This document shows, in pieces, positions 35,626 through 49,300 of a stretch of DNA of 64,000 nt (position 1 is the stretch's first letter; every line of letters starts with the position of its first letter). Both the position numbers and the translations under genes were made by a program. Source of the stretch: Oreocharis arfaki (Eukaryota; Chordata; Aves; Passeriformes; Paramythiidae); contig VZRR01009903.1 of the NCBI GenBank assembly GCA_013398015.1, forward strand, positions 372,001 to 436,000. Direction: 5' to 3'. The notes beneath the pieces are model-generated. The model had not been told where the DNA came from. It worked only from the letters and a program-made list of their open reading frames with translations, and ran no database searches.

Positions 35626-38600
35626 ATGATGCCTTTCCCTACACACATGTCCAGAAGGATTTCACTCAGTTTAAGCAGCGAGCAGCTGTAATTCCAGCTC
35701 TCTCCCCTCTAAGTAGAAGCAATGAGGAAACTGAATGGGCCTGAGGACTGCATGGCTCACAGAACAGCAAGAATGGGTGGGCTGTGGTGGCTTTCTTCAT
35801 GCTGTGCTGCCAACACACCTGAACAGTCATGGGAAATCCAGTGGCAAAACCCTGAAAATTGTTGTAGAGTGTGCAATTTTCGTGATCTGTGAGAATATAA
35901 CATCTACTGAAATGAGAGGTGTTCTGAATTTGGATTTTATTGTTGTAAGAGAGAGTGGAGGGAGAAAAACGGTATTTTGCTCCTGTGTTCAGTTCCTGAA
36001 GTCTTATGCCTCAGCAGGGATATTGGAAACACACAAAATTTGGTGCATTCTGCTTTCTCCCAAATGGAACAAAATTATAATTCAGAAATATCTGTAGCAG
36101 TTCCAGGAATACATTGTCTCTCTTATTGATTTAGCAATACCAAGGCAGTAGAAAATTCTCAGTTCTGTATAGAGAGAATTGTCCCAGTTTTCCTTGTAGC
36201 AATGGAACTGTAATAGACAGTTCCAGTAAAATGTTATTTTATTAAAACCACTATAATCGCACTTCAACTGTTTGTGTGTTTTAGCCCTTCTCCTCTTTTT
36301 GGCCAAAAAAATGGTCACATCTTTCAGTAATATTGTTCTTCCAGTAAAATTAGTAAACTGGCTTCTCTGTGTAGTATCAGCTTGATTAACAGCTACCATA
36401 CTCAAATGCATGACCTCCTTGCTCAGGCAGCCCTTTAGGGAGAGTGTGGAGTGTGAATATAGATGTGATAATGAGTGGGTGAGTCACATGTTTGTGGCTG
36501 GCTTTACCTCAATAATTGTATTTTTCTCTTTTTCTTTTTTATTTTTTCCAATGGAAAAGCCCTGAAAAACTTAAAACAACCAAGGATTTTTCATTGCTGG
36601 CTTTTAAGATGTACAAAGGATTCTGCCAGTATATATGGTTGTTACAGAATATTCCCACAAGAAACAGGACTATGTTGCTTTAAAGCCTTCTATGTTTAAT
36701 ATGTTTGTTTTGGACTCTCTTGTGAAAACTGTCAGAAGAAAAAGAAGAGACAGCATGTGTGTAATGTATAGTTTGATCATTCAAACATGGTGAAAAATGA
36801 TATCTGCTCTCTGTAGATAGAAGCACATTTTCAGCTAAAACAAACCTGTCTTCTGCTTGTTTGTTTGATGCAGAGAGAGAGTGCTGTTCTGATTAGGACA
36901 GAGTACCTGAAATCAGGGAAGTTACTATTCATGGCTCTGACAGGCACTTCTCTGCCTGAATAGGTCACTAAACCTTTACATATTTCAGTTTTATTATTTG
37001 TAAAACACATCTTATTTATTTCAGAAGGATATACTGAGACCAAATAAACTAGGATTTGAAAAAGCATATTTAGATCTCCAATAAAAATACTGCAAATATG
37101 GTACACATTGTCTGTTGGAAAAATAAGTTGAAAAGTAAAATGAAAGTAGGAAAAGTTTTTAAAGGGACCTTCTAAATGATTGTAAGATTTTTCTACTTAT
37201 TCCTGGCTCATTTTTATCAGTGAAGCCTGGTAATAAAAACCAAAGCTAAATGTTGCAGTAGGAAGGAATGACACATGCTGTTTCCTCCTCTCTAGCACCC
37301 TTACAGTATTTGGCATTGCTGACAGGTACCTCGGGGTTTTGGAACAGAAGTTATTCAGAACTCCAAATATTGCACCAGGGTCATGCTTGGCACTTGCTGT
37401 TCAGCTGTTCCCATGCAACAGGGCCCTCTTCCAACGTCGTTTGAAGACCCACAGTCAACAGCAAGGTGTGCAGCCCATGTTTGCTTTAGGTCCCATTGTT
37501 GCTCCTGGCTAACAAGGACAGAGGGAGAGCAGAAAGGAGAAGTCCAGAGCTGTTTCAAAAGGACGTGGATGCCTCGGGCAGGGAGTGCTGTTGTCTGTCT
37601 GAGGCACTAACTGTCTTGGAAAGATCTAAGGCCCAGGCTTTCAGCTCAGATGGCCCACACTGTAGTTGTTTGGCTTTCCCTGATTAAATGGTGTCTGAGC
37701 TAAATCATTTAGTACTTTGCCTTAGGCTTCATGTCCTATTGCCATGACTGTATTTGAAGGATCCCCATCCCCTTTCCAGCTATCATATAAGGCAGCAGAC
37801 TTACACATCTGTTGTATATACACATCCAGATTTATTTTCAGGTTTCTCATTTCAAGGCTTTCTTTTTTGCTCAGAGTTCTTCAACTTGAATGATGCTCCA
37901 TGTGAGTCATCCACGTTGCATTCAGCTCATTACCCTCAGGGCCAAATAAGAGATGGCACCTGGCACACAGAAGAAAGAAAACTATGTACAAAGAAGTCAC
38001 CATACTGGAAGGAAGCACTTAAAACCAAATGGTTGAATTATGTCCCTGTGTGTGGATGCTCTAGATAGATTCACAGAAAAGAAAAAAAAAAAACAAAACA
38101 ACCATTGTTCTACCTCAGCCTTATTGCGACCAGACTAGAATTTAAATGAATGAATTTAAATTTAATGTATTTATGTCATTAAAATACTTCTAAATTTTTG
38201 AAGGCTTGTTTTTTGCTCATAGAAAAAAAGTATACTCTACCTATTATCTTAAAGTAGAAAAAAAATGCATCACCACGAACAGTTTTATATTAGCTTTAGG
38301 TATTGTTAGTTCTATTTAATATTAGGAGTCCGTGTAAGTATTTTGAGGGTGGGCTACATTAAGGTTACTGACTGGCAATCTCAACAATCCATACTATGAA
38401 TGGTGGGAAATTTCCAAGTGATCTAACTCAGCTTTTGTAACTGTGGTTGACATCACCTATGGGACTGACAGCTAGATGAACTCAACAAGAAGTGAAGCTC
38501 TCCTCACCTAGCCAGTGACTTGCAACTGCTGCCTGAAGAGCCTCTTTTATTCTTTGCTTGTATGTTAATCCCAGTCTATGTTCTTAGCTAGTCATCCTGA

Positions 38601-38726
38601 CTGCTCAAAACATCAGGGTCTCACACAGATGACCTAGGAAAGAAAGAGAAAGAAATAGGCAGAACTGAAAACCATGCAAAGCTCTCTCCTGTCATGTTAG
38701 TACAACTGATATATCACAGATTTGAA

Positions 38727-39440
38727 GAATCATAGAATCATAAAATCATAGAATGCCCTGGGCTGGAAGGGACCTTAAAGATCATCTAGTTCCAACCCTC
38801 CTGCCATGGGCAGGAACACCTTCTAATAGACCAGGTTCCTCAGGGCCTCATCCAACCCAACCTCGAACACTTCCAGGGATGGGGCATCTACAACCTCTCT
38901 GGTCAATCTGTTCTTGTGTCTTACCACCCTCAGAGTATAGGATTTCTTCCTGATATCTAGTCTAAATCAACCCTCTTTCAGTTTAATGTCATTATTCCTT
39001 GTCCTATCACTCCATGACCTCGTAAAAAATTCCTCAGCCTTCTTGAAGGTACTGGAAGGTGCCGTACAGTTTCCCCAGAGCCTTCTCTTCTCCAGGCTGA
39101 TAAACCACTGTTCTCCGACTGTCTTCATAAGAGAGGTGGTGCAGCCCTTTGATGATCTCCACGGCCTCCTCTGGACTCGCTAAAACAGGTCGATGTCCTT
39201 AGTTTTGGGCCCCCAGAGCTGGATGCAGCATTCCAGGTGGGGTCTCATCAGAGCAGAGCAGAGGGGCAGAATCCTCTCCCTTGCCCTGCTGTCCACGCTG
39301 CTTTTGATGCAGCTCACAGTAGGTTTGGCTTACTGGGCTGTGAGTGCACATTGTCAGGTTGTGCCGAGCTCCTTATCCACCAACACCCCAAAGTCCTACT
39401 CCTCAGGGCTGCTTTCAACCCCTTTTCCATCCTCTCTTTC
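38727..39440 (-). mobile_element. CR1 LINE copy, 3' portion, minus strand, relatively well preserved
   Basis: Read on the minus strand, the element ends at 38727 with four ATTCTATGATT-like terminal repeats. On the plus strand it continues with GGGCTGGAAGGGACCTTAAA (38760-38779), GATCATCTAGTTCCAACC and CCTGCCATGGGCAGGAACACC (about 38800-38820), the classic CR1 tail. Further in come the 3' UTR and the C-terminal ORF2 region (GCTGGATGCAGCATTCCAGG, 39218-39237; CAACACCCCAAAGTCCTACT, 39381-39400). It matches the remembered consensus better than the copies at 13.3 or 31.3 kb, so it is probably younger. The plus-strand frames of 65-84 codons within it are antisense to CR1 and are not genes. It is 5'-truncated at about 39440. 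Confidence 0.95.
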
Positions 39441-42400
39441 CATTTAGCATACATCTAGCTGATTCTCATCAGCCACTGTAGGATTAGCAGAATATAAAGT
39501 TGCAGTATGAGCAACCAATAATTTGCAAATAATCCAAGCCACTTGGTGCTACTGAATATCTCTTACATATTTATATGCTGTCTAAAATGTTAGATATCTT
39601 TACTTACATTCTTTAGTATATCTGCATACCTAGAATTATATAGATTATATAGTGTTGTTCCACCGCAAAGTGGGAAGGAGCAGTCCATAATTCCTTCTAG
39701 GATCCACTCATCAATTAATAGGTTATGGTAACATATTCTGCATAACAGAGGCCGAAGTACCTCATCCAGTAATTTACTCTGTCTGAGCTGGCATGGGTTT
39801 TCAAGAAAGACCTGGTTCAGACTTTATCCCTCCCTATACAAGTGATTTTATCAATTAATTAGCCTCAACAGTCACAATTTGTGCTGTGCTTCTAGTGAGC
39901 ACTTGTGTTATGTGCATTTACATGCACTGGAACACATGCCCTTTGGTTTGCTGTTTACTTGGGCTTTTTTTCCTAAATAAAAAAACCACCTTCAATCAAA
40001 AATCCCTTACAGCACAGGAGCTGTTAAACAGCTTGCAATTCATCTCACAACTTTCTCAATGGCACTTGCAACAAAAGCATGAAGAATTGCGGTTTGCTTT
40101 CTCATAGCAACCTAAGGAAAAGTGGACTCAGCTGGGGTGTGCAAGGCTGCCCTTAGCTGGAAAAATAGGGATGTGCTGCCGGAAAAAACCCTAGAGATGC
40201 CACTCACAAAACTCCCAGGGCTCCCTTTGGCTCTAATTTTGGACCAAAAACCAAGACAGAAGGATCTGAGGCATGTGTATGTCTCACCAAAGAATGGGGT
40301 CCATACCTTGTCAAGAGGCTTGCCTGGGCCCAGAAGCTCAAAAATATTACAGCAGTTTCAGATGCTGTTGGCAACTCAAACACATATTTTTGGAGACAAG
40401 ATATTGCTCTACTTTGTGCTGGTTTCACTCAGCTAGTGCTCAAGGGAGCCCCAGCGGCCATACTACATCTTCTTCCAAAAGCTGTGCTGCAGGAGAGATA
40501 TTTTTTCCCTTTGGCCAAAGAGGAGCAAAAGTGTGGAAATTGAATCCTTGCATATATTCTTAACAGTGCTAAATACGTTCTCACCCGCTATGTATGTGTT
40601 CCATTTTTATGTAAATAGAATAGTTGCGATAGCGTGGTACAACCCAAAGTTCATCTGAGTGCAAGGTTCTGAAAGCGATGCCTCTTTTTCCTCTGGGTAA
40701 GGAGGAGCCCTACAGTAGCCAAAAATTTCCAGAGATAAGGCATCTTATCTCATTTACTCAGAACCTAATGCATCTGTATTTTTAAGGCCCAGAACACAAA
40801 GCACACTGTATTTTGGGCAAATTGCATAGCTTGGCTAACATATGTGTTTCCTACATTTTGTGCAGCCCAAACATATTTTTCAAAGGAAAAATACCTTATA
40901 AAAAAACCCCCCTTTCTATAATTTTCAGTGAGTTATGTGGAATTCTTTAATCTAATTCCCCTCTAGATGATGTTGACAATGGAAAAGTGTATGCCTGTAC
41001 TATTTACAGAAGTTTGGTCTGTGATGAGAGAACAAAAAGTCAAGTACAATTAGAGAGACCAAGAGCAACACAATGTAATAGGTGAAGAGCTCTGAAAACA
41101 AGGTAGAGTTATCCCTAGACCCTCTTCATTCACTGGAAGATAGTATGTAAACATGAAAATCAGATAAACATGTCAGAAAACTATTAGCCAAGTCTTGGTA
41201 ACAGTTCTACCATTGAAATTTCATGGTTCAAAGACTTTGGTTGGGTTGTTTGTAAGTGTTTCTCCTCAATTTATTCTGCATTATATTCCTCTAAACTGTA
41301 TTGATGATCTATTTTCAAATCAAGTGAAACATTCCTCAGCTCACAAGACCTTCTCCTTCTTGATAAGAGAATTTAATAATGAAGAAAAATGGTAATTTTC
41401 TGAGGTATGGTTTGTTTATTATTTTTCTTGGTCTGGAAAGGCCAACTGAATAAAAAAAGAATTGTGGGAACTGAAAGATGTTATACAAAAATAATTTAGT
41501 ACTTCATTGCATGTTCAGAGTTGCGTATGACCACTGATGAGTCACCCATGTTTTGGTATTGTGGTAAATTTGATTTAATCTTCCTAAAGCTATCCCTGAT
41601 AAAAAGACATCTCTTTCTCTTCACTGCTCTGACATTTTGTCTTGAATCTATCCATTCATGGTACACATTTACGGTTTCATATTCCTGTAATAGTCATTGG
41701 GAATTCAAAGGAATGCCCTTCCTTGCCCAAAAGGCAGTAGTGAAAGCTATGTGATGGATCAGAATTAGCCATTCGCTTTTAGACCTTTGACTCCAGTGGG
41801 CTGAATTTGAAGCAAAGCAAATTCGATCTTTCTTAACTCCTTTCTAGTTATGGCTATATCAAAGCCAGAATTTTTAAAGCCATGTAGAAACAAAAGCAGA
41901 GGACTTTGTGTAAGCTTTGAACAAAGATGCGCATGTAGAGGGAAAAAGTGAGCCTAAGTATGGTGAAAGAGCAACACCCATCAGAAAGATGAACATCAAG
42001 TAAGGTATCTTTCCCCTGATCAGAGAGGTGACATCTCCTGAGAAAGTGTGTGTCTAGGAGATAAGAAGAGTTAAGAACAAGAGCTAGCTCAGCATTAGCA
42101 GCAAAATAAATTGTCAAAAAAATCATTGTAATTTACAGGAATCTGTATGTACCCCAAATAATTAAATTGGATTAGGTAAATCTTAAAAAAAAATGAGTGG
42201 GAGAAGATGCCATGTAGAATAAGAAGATAACCATCACAATATTGTATGAAACAATCAGGACATCAAGTTACTGGCCTTTTTACTGAATTAAGATAAAAAA
42301 GGACTCATCCTGTAATCCTGATTTTGTTATAATCTTACTTACAGAATAATTAGAAGAATAACTCAATAACTTGAATGATGCAGTTTAGTATACAATTAAC

Positions 42401-45400
42401 TTAAAAGATAACTTTTCTTCTGCTTAAATGTTAATATGTGATAATTGATGGTTGTCCACCTTAAGCCTTGCTGTCCATGATAATGAGCAGACACAATTCC
42501 CTACCACTGATTCTCAGATGGCAAAACCATTGTATAGGAAATCACAATCAATAATAAAAATTAGATTGCACTGGGCTACTGTCAGTACAGCTCTGAGCAG
42601 CAACAACATCTGTCACTGCTTTTTACTTCTATGACATCCAGATCTCCTCTCAAAACTCACTGAAAGGATGTTAAGAAAGGAGGTTTAAATAAAAAAATCT
42701 CATCTTAACCAAAAATATCAGTAAAACATCTTTGAGGCTCAGGGCTCAAATTGTGGGGGAAACTATTTCCTTTGCTTCAGAGTAGATAGAGTCTAATCTT
42801 GCTTCCCTGTTACAAAACAGGGAGAGAGAAATTCACTTAGTTTAATAGCTGTGGTTTCAGATCTTTATTCTTCTGTTTCCTTAGAGACTCACATGCTTGT
42901 AGATAGGCATACATTTTCTGATAAACACAGCTCATTGTACTTCCTTTGCTTTCACAAGTTGAGGTTTAAAAAGTGTTCATGCATTCCTTCATCTTTTGTT
43001 TTCCTTCAAGGGCTAATGAAAAAAGCAAGGCTGCTGCAATATCATATGCAGGGTAAAAACAATAAAACTCTGGCTTGGGATGTTCCTCACTAGTTACCTC
43101 ATCTAAATAAATTCATTGGCTATGATTATAACAGATCAAAACAATGCTATTGGGAAAAAAACTGTGCACTCAACCGCTCCCAAATATTGATGATGTTGTC
43201 ACAACCATCATTGCACCATGCTCTTTTTCCTCATTTTTGTACCTGTGACAATTCTTATACGACAAGCATTGCCAAACAAACATGGTATCTCTAATGTTTT
43301 TAATGTGCTGTGGTAAGACAACAAGGTTGATGTCCCTGGTCTGGTAGATGGTGTCAAGAACCTGCAAGATTTTTCTTGCCAGCATGTCTGTATAAACCTA
43401 TTATGGGATCATCTCAAAATCTTCAGTGACTTGAACCTCACAGAACATCTGTGAAATAGAAAACTCTCATAATTATCACTTTACGTATTTGGAAGCAAGC
43501 ATCACAAGCAAGAAAAACCATAAGACCAAGATTATTAAAGCTACTAAAATGTACCTGAGCTCAGGAGCACATAAATTAGGTTTAGATGCCTAAGTCTTCC
43601 TCAGGTGACAAACCCCAATAACTACAGCATCCCTCTGACTCAAAGCAAGGTGTAGGCCACCAGCAAACCCAGGAACGATTCATAGTCACCAAACAATCCT
43701 TTTGGGAAATGTTGTGGATCTGATGAAGATAAATCTTGTTTCTTTTTGTCTAACAGTTCTTTCTGTCTAATAATTGCCAAAGAGCACCTACTCTACAGCA
43801 TGGCAGCTATGTTACTGAGGGATAGTGGGAATTGGCTGCTCAGAGGATGGAATTGTTCAAAAGGAGACCTTTTCTTTAGGTCTTTCTTTCATTAATAACC
43901 TTGTGAAAATCACATTGTGGAAGTTCATTATGATATCCTGTTCATTCAGTAGCAACCTCACATTTAAGTGATTGTTAAAAAGGGTGCAGAATAGGGAAAT
44001 AAATCAGCATTGGTGCCAGTTTGTTTTATTTCAATAATGGTCACCATGGAAACAAAGTCACTGACCTATTTCTTTTCTTACATACAAGTAAACACCAGGG
44101 TTTCCAATTTTCATACACACCATCTTTCACGCCAACAATTTACCTTACAGAATGTCCATAACATACTGTCTTATTGAAACTCACGATTTTTCCCTAAAGG
44201 ACTTCTTTACCTTTTTGCCAATTTCCTCCACCAGGAAGGCAATGAAAACTTAGTGTTGTCGTGATAATACCAGACCTCTTCTAGTTTCACTACACCTACA
44301 CTTGCGCATAGGTGCAGTGACTGTAAACCAGCAATCTAATAGCTGCATGATTAGATGTGCTTCAGCAGTGACGTCTGACTCATCAGATTAATTTCAGATT
44401 ACTTAATTCTGCATCTTTTGAAAATGCTGGTCAGTGTTACTATACAAGAACATCTTTCTAATGACAAGCTAGCCGCCATCATAGGAACATCTGCTCCAGC
44501 AGAGGAGGCCTCTACTCTTACCTCCCCATCACAGCACTCTTTAAACAATTTCTGCTGACCTGGCTTGTGCCATATATTCAGAACCTGTAATAGGTGAAGA
44601 TTCGTTCTTCACCTGTTGTATTTGCATAATTGACATTGATTTATTTGCACTTAGATAAGCTGTAGGTGTCAAGAACCCACAGGTAACATTAACCAGCTGA
44701 CACCCAAAGTGAATGTGTACATGTAAGCACAGCGTGTGCCTACTTGCATAACGAAGAAGGTAATGGAATTTGCAAGGAATACTGCAAAAACATCAGGTTA
44801 GAGTGCCACTTCTCCTTTTATTATAGAGCACACAATAACACCCTCTCCCTAAACTTCTTAAGCATTTACTGTGTATGTTGTGTGCGTGCAATGCACTGTG
44901 GCCTCGAGTATAATCACCCACATGTGTGGGAAGACAGAGACAAATCATATGGAAATGCTGAAAAGTAAAACAATATGATATTTGCTTCATTCTGGCCTCT
45001 GAAACTATGCTCCGTGCTTGTCCCATTTCAGCAACAGTTAAATAATCTAGCACATTAGTTGAACAGTCTAGGCTAAATACACTGCTAGAGTAACCGTAGA
45101 GACGTAATGAGTATACTTTCTTCTCCTTTAAGCAATGTAAATCCATGTAACACCATTGAATTTGATGGCATTACTCCAAGACTACATAGATATAACTATG
45201 AACAGAATTATCTGACTGAACCAAGCTGTTCAGAAAGAAATCAAAGACGTGCCAGAGAGCAAGTGCCTTTCATTTTATTGCTCTGTGACAAGCCTGATTG
45301 CTGTATCTTTCACAGGCGCTTTAGGTTCAAGCTAAAGGCATATGAAAATAGTTGTTTTAAGTCAACTTCATCTACATCACTGTTCATAGCAGTCAATATG

Positions 45401-45799
45401 TGCATTTTACCTGACAGGAGAATTGAGTGTTGTCTAGATCACTTTTTAGGGAGGTCTGTTGGATTTTAGTTTTTTTTTTTTTGGCTGCTATTATTTCTGC
45501 AATCTACTGGATAAATGTGGTTACAATTTCCTAAGTCCCATTGCCCAAATTTACTTAAACTGCTTCATAAACAGAATTTAAACATGCCTTAGCTAGTGCT
45601 TGCAATAGATTAAACTTTTCCTCTACTACACTTCCAAAACTTCTGTTCCAGCTGGGGGCACTGACCTTGCAAATAAATAAAACATGTTTGTTTCAGTGTT
45701 CTGTATCTATCTCAATGGCCTGCAATCTTTCAAACTTTCCTTCCCCCCCCTCCTTCTCTTGGTTCCAACCATTTCCCACTGATGAGAGGGACACAGAAG
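39441..45799. other. Six kilobases of mainly unique non-coding DNA
   Basis: I recognise no gene. The longest frames are 104 codons (plus, 40122-40436), 117 codons (minus, 44793-45146) and 120 codons (plus, 45107-45469), all without a known domain. A run of 13 T lies at 45470-45482. A stretch at about 45146-45173 (CATTGAATTTGATGGCATTA) resembles an old amniote repeat. Confidence 0.5.
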
Positions 45800-45810
45800 C
45801 TTCCTTATTG

Positions 45811-46000
45811 GGTAACGTTAGGCAAGTCTAAGCGCTGCGCCCACTGAAGGGAGATTTCTGTAATGACGTCGGACAGTTTTTAAAACAGCAGCCTGAGGAG
45901 CCTGAGCTCAGCAATCAACAGCCTGGGGGATTAAACAGGAAGAGGAAAAACAATAAGAAAAAAACCCTAACAACAACTGCTTCAGTCTTAATACATTCAG
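45811..46000 (+). promoter_or_regulatory. Candidate promoter with CRE-like site
   Basis: Several CpG are clustered at 45811-45843 (AACGTT, AAGCGCTGCGCC) in otherwise CpG-poor DNA. They are followed by TGACGTCG at 45864-45871, one base away from the palindromic cAMP-response element, and by TTTTTAAAAC at 45876-45885, which could serve as a weak TATA element. An open frame starting with a signal-peptide-like sequence begins at 46001. It is not a CpG island in size. The call is inference from motif clustering. Confidence 0.25.
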
Positions 46001-46102
46001 ATGATTTTTGTTATCTCAAATCACTGGAATATAAAGTCAAGGGACTTTCTCCTCATTTTCCTTTTAATATTGGCAGCAGCTCAGACCAGAGCTGCTGCCA
46101 CT
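46001..46102 (+). CDS. Candidate first coding exon with a signal-peptide-like N-terminus (unrecognised)
   Basis: The frame begins MIFVISNHWNIKSRD, continues with the hydrophobic core FLLIFLLILAAA at residues 16-27, and then has QTRAAAT, a good signal-peptidase context. This is the polar-hydrophobic-small pattern of a secreted or membrane protein. A GTGATT at 46103-46108 could be a weak splice donor. Without splicing, the frame runs on to 46198 through a low-complexity hydrophobic stretch that looks non-coding. The upstream 190 bp carries promoter-like motifs. Against it: T-rich DNA readily encodes hydrophobic runs, I recognise no protein, and no second exon is identified. Confidence 0.22.
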
Positions 46103-46355
46103 GTGATTTTATTTTTCATATTAAAATATTTTTTTAAAGCTTATTTGATATTTTCATCTTTCAGTTGGTCAGGGATACAATATGTTGTGGGGTCATAAGG
46201 GATGGTGACTCTTCAGCGCCAAGCAGAGCTCAGCTGTAGTGTGTTGGCTGCACAGGGTCCCTGCATAGACTGAAAATTCATTGAGAATACACAGTTTAAG
46301 AACAGTGCCCGTTTACTTCATACCATCAGTTCTTTATGTATTTAGGGGTTTTTTT

Positions 46356-46385
46356 TGTTTATTGTTTATTTTGTACTTTGTTTAT
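46356..46385. promoter_or_regulatory. Cluster of three forkhead-type TGTTTAT motifs
   Basis: TGTTTAT occurs at 46356-46362, 46363-46369 and 46379-46385. TGTTTA(T/C) is the core recognised by FOX transcription factors. The motifs sit in T-rich sequence, where chance matches are common. The location 250 bp downstream of the candidate first exon makes it slightly more interesting. Confidence 0.25.
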
Positions 46386-49300
46386 TTCAATAACCAAAAT
46401 TAATTCACACTACATCAGGATTCCATAGTCCACTAATACTCCCAGATTAATGGAATCAGTGGTGATAGTTGTATAATAAGTTTTCCAAAGTAAAAGAACC
46501 CTAAAAAGTTCATTGTTTTCCAGGAGACTGCAGAGGGAACCCAGAATATTCTGCAGCCTGCCTCAGAGCTGAGATGAGTGAAATTTTAGCTGTAGGAGTT
46601 AGTAAGTTTCAGAAAGAGGTTTTATTTTTTTGTCAGACGGACTTTGGAAATGGATGTTAAAGTAAACTAAATTAAAACAGGATGAAGTAGCCTTTCTTTA
46701 ATCATTATATTAAATTGGATACAGTAACCACCCACATAAACACTGAATCTTAAAGATTTAAAAATCTTAAATATAGGCATTGTTGAGAGAAGTGATTTTG
46801 GAGACAGTGAAAGAAAAGTCCAGGTCAGAGAGAGAGAGACTATGCATAGCAATAATATCTCTTTAGAAATACACTCTCACTCTGGTTTTGGCCACACTCC
46901 AAAAGTCTACTTCTGAGACATCCTAAACAATGGAGATGTTATAACGAGAACCTGTGGAACAGTGTCCTGCATCGTGCTGATGGTTTATAAAAGAGTGGTT
47001 TGTCTCGGCTCTAATCTTTCCATGTATATAAAATTTATGGTCTCAAAAGACAAGCAAATGCTTACTGCACACAGCAAACACATTGCAGAAATCCACTTAG
47101 ATGGCACTAACTTTCCACTAATTTTCTCTGCACTTTTCCTGAGGAAGCAGGCACTCAGCAGGGTACTCTCTCGTATAAGACCAGATCATGGAAGCATTGA
47201 TTCCTACAGGCAGAGTCCCCATACCACACTTCAGCTGCTTTAAAAGGAAATGGTCAGATTTTCAAAACTGTGAGAAATGTGCAGTTACCATGGACATTGA
47301 GGAGATTTGCAACTTCTAGGCAAGCCAGGTACCTCCTCTTCGGGCATCTAACTATGGCATAGCTCTGGCTGTTCAAGCTCAAAAATCTTGGTGTAAGTGC
47401 GGAGCTAAAGGATTTTGTAATGCTTGAAGGTTTTTGACTTGATTAGGGATTTTTATATTAAAATTATCAAGATGATGCATTTCATGCAAAGACTTCTTAC
47501 CCTCTTTCTCCCTAAAAATTCAAGCCATGCTGGTGTGAGTTCCTGCATGTGTGCTGAAGGGATTTCGCTGAGCCAGGGGTTAAGTGACAGGAGGCTATGT
47601 TGATGGTTTGGGGGTGGCGGAGGGGGTGGAGTAGTTGCAACTTGACTGCCGGGGACACAAATCACTGACAGGTCACTGTCACTAGATGGTGATTTAGTGA
47701 CGTTCTGCCTCCACTTCCCTGGGTGGAGACTTTCACAAATCCTGTGGCATAACTATATTTTATTTATGTGTTTGGAGATCTGGAATTCGTTTTATTAATC
47801 AGTCAGCTGTACGTAAACGAAAGAACATGGTCTAGTAAAACCTGTGTGTAGGTGGACTGTGATGCCCCCTAAGGAAAAGCCTGTTTCCTTCTAGTAAGGG
47901 CTCTCCAGTGCCCTGCCTGCAATGAACCTCCCCCTGCCTTCTCCCACCTTCACACTCATCCCCCATAAACAGGAAGGACAGCCCAAATGGTAGCTAGAGG
48001 CAATCTGCAGATCTCAGCAAAAGGGAGATGAAGACAAACCCTGAAGCAAAATTTCTATTAAACTGGGAATTTGGTGACTGGTACTGGAGAATCCTGACCT
48101 AACTTCTGGGATTTAAGAGATGTCCTCTGCTGAAGCTCAGCCAGTAGTCAATGTGGATACCCGACACTGTCGTCTCTTGTTCCTGAGTCATTGTTTGCCT
48201 ACTTTTTGATGCCATTCTATAAAGCTTCTGCTATGATGACATGACATTTTTTTAGAAAAAAAAAAAAAAAAGCCCCATTTCAGTTCTTGTTCAAAGCCCC
48301 TCAGGTGTCTGTAAGAAATGGAAAGTGATAAAAAGATAGGATTGTTAATTGATGAAAAAGTGATAAATTAAGATGATTAAATCTACTGCTTACCACATAA
48401 AAAGCAAATTGCATAGGCATATATTATGTCATTCCTAGTCATTTAAAGTAGAAATTGATCTGCCTTTACGAAACAAAAGATTTTTCTTTTTTTGCAGGTA
48501 TATTTAATAGACATAACCCAGAAAAACATTTTATGTATGATACAACTAACTTGTTTTAAAGACCAGTTCAAAGACAAAGGGCTGTAGTTATCAATTCAAA
48601 ATGCAAAAATGTATTTATTTGCATCCATGGATTTTATTCCCTGTTCCATCTTCCTGACAAGGGAAAGCTTAATGGTATGTCAGTAGCAAAAAAAAAGCAT
48701 AAGGGTGATGAGGAGATGAGTCTGTTGTTTGACACATGCAAGTTGCAGTTTATGACTTAAGAGAAACATATCTTCTCTCGTATGCTAAAGAATCGTATGG
48801 TGTTTTAAGAAGGGAATCTCTAGTTTTCTTCTGTCTCTTGCACATGTCCTGGAGGACAAGAAAGACACATCAGAGTGATGTTGTGGGATGCATTTCAGAC
48901 TCGTACCACTGAGTTAAAACATCACATCAGTGATATGCTCAGATCCACCACTACTTTGTGACTGATTAGTACCACGTATTGACGAATCTTATCTCGTCAC
49001 ACTACTTGGCATACATCCAAATCTTCCGATGCACAAAGTAAACAATGAAATTTTAGATGTAATTTGAGTTTTTCTGGTGTAAGTTGTGGACAGTTCAACA
49101 AATTTAGACGTGGAAGGTACTCCTAGCTACAGACCTTATCTGGAGGTTTTGTAATGCTCTCGGAGAAGCGGCAAATACAATTTACAGGGAGTTTCCATAC
49201 AGGGGGCCTGCAGTTTCTACTGTTCCCAGGAGATGGCATACATCTTTTGGAAAAAAATGTCTGCTCACTTCCTAAAGAAGCAGTGAGGTGTAGGAGGAAA

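Larger units (their letters stand above)
31429..38726. other. Seven kilobases of mainly unique non-coding DNA
   Basis: An extreme AT-rich block lies at about 31670-31800. A 13-bp perfect tandem duplication (unit CTCTTAATGCCAC) lies at 35600-35625. The 148-codon minus-strand frame at 33079-33525 has no recognised domain and is overlapped by other frames. A plus-strand 120-codon frame at 35735-36097 is also unrecognised. I see no certain gene. Confidence 0.5.

Noticed and set aside
48256..48271. Run of 16 A as a possible poly(A) tail of a retrocopy
   Set aside because: The sequence upstream matches no recognisable gene or SINE and I could not find flanking target duplications.
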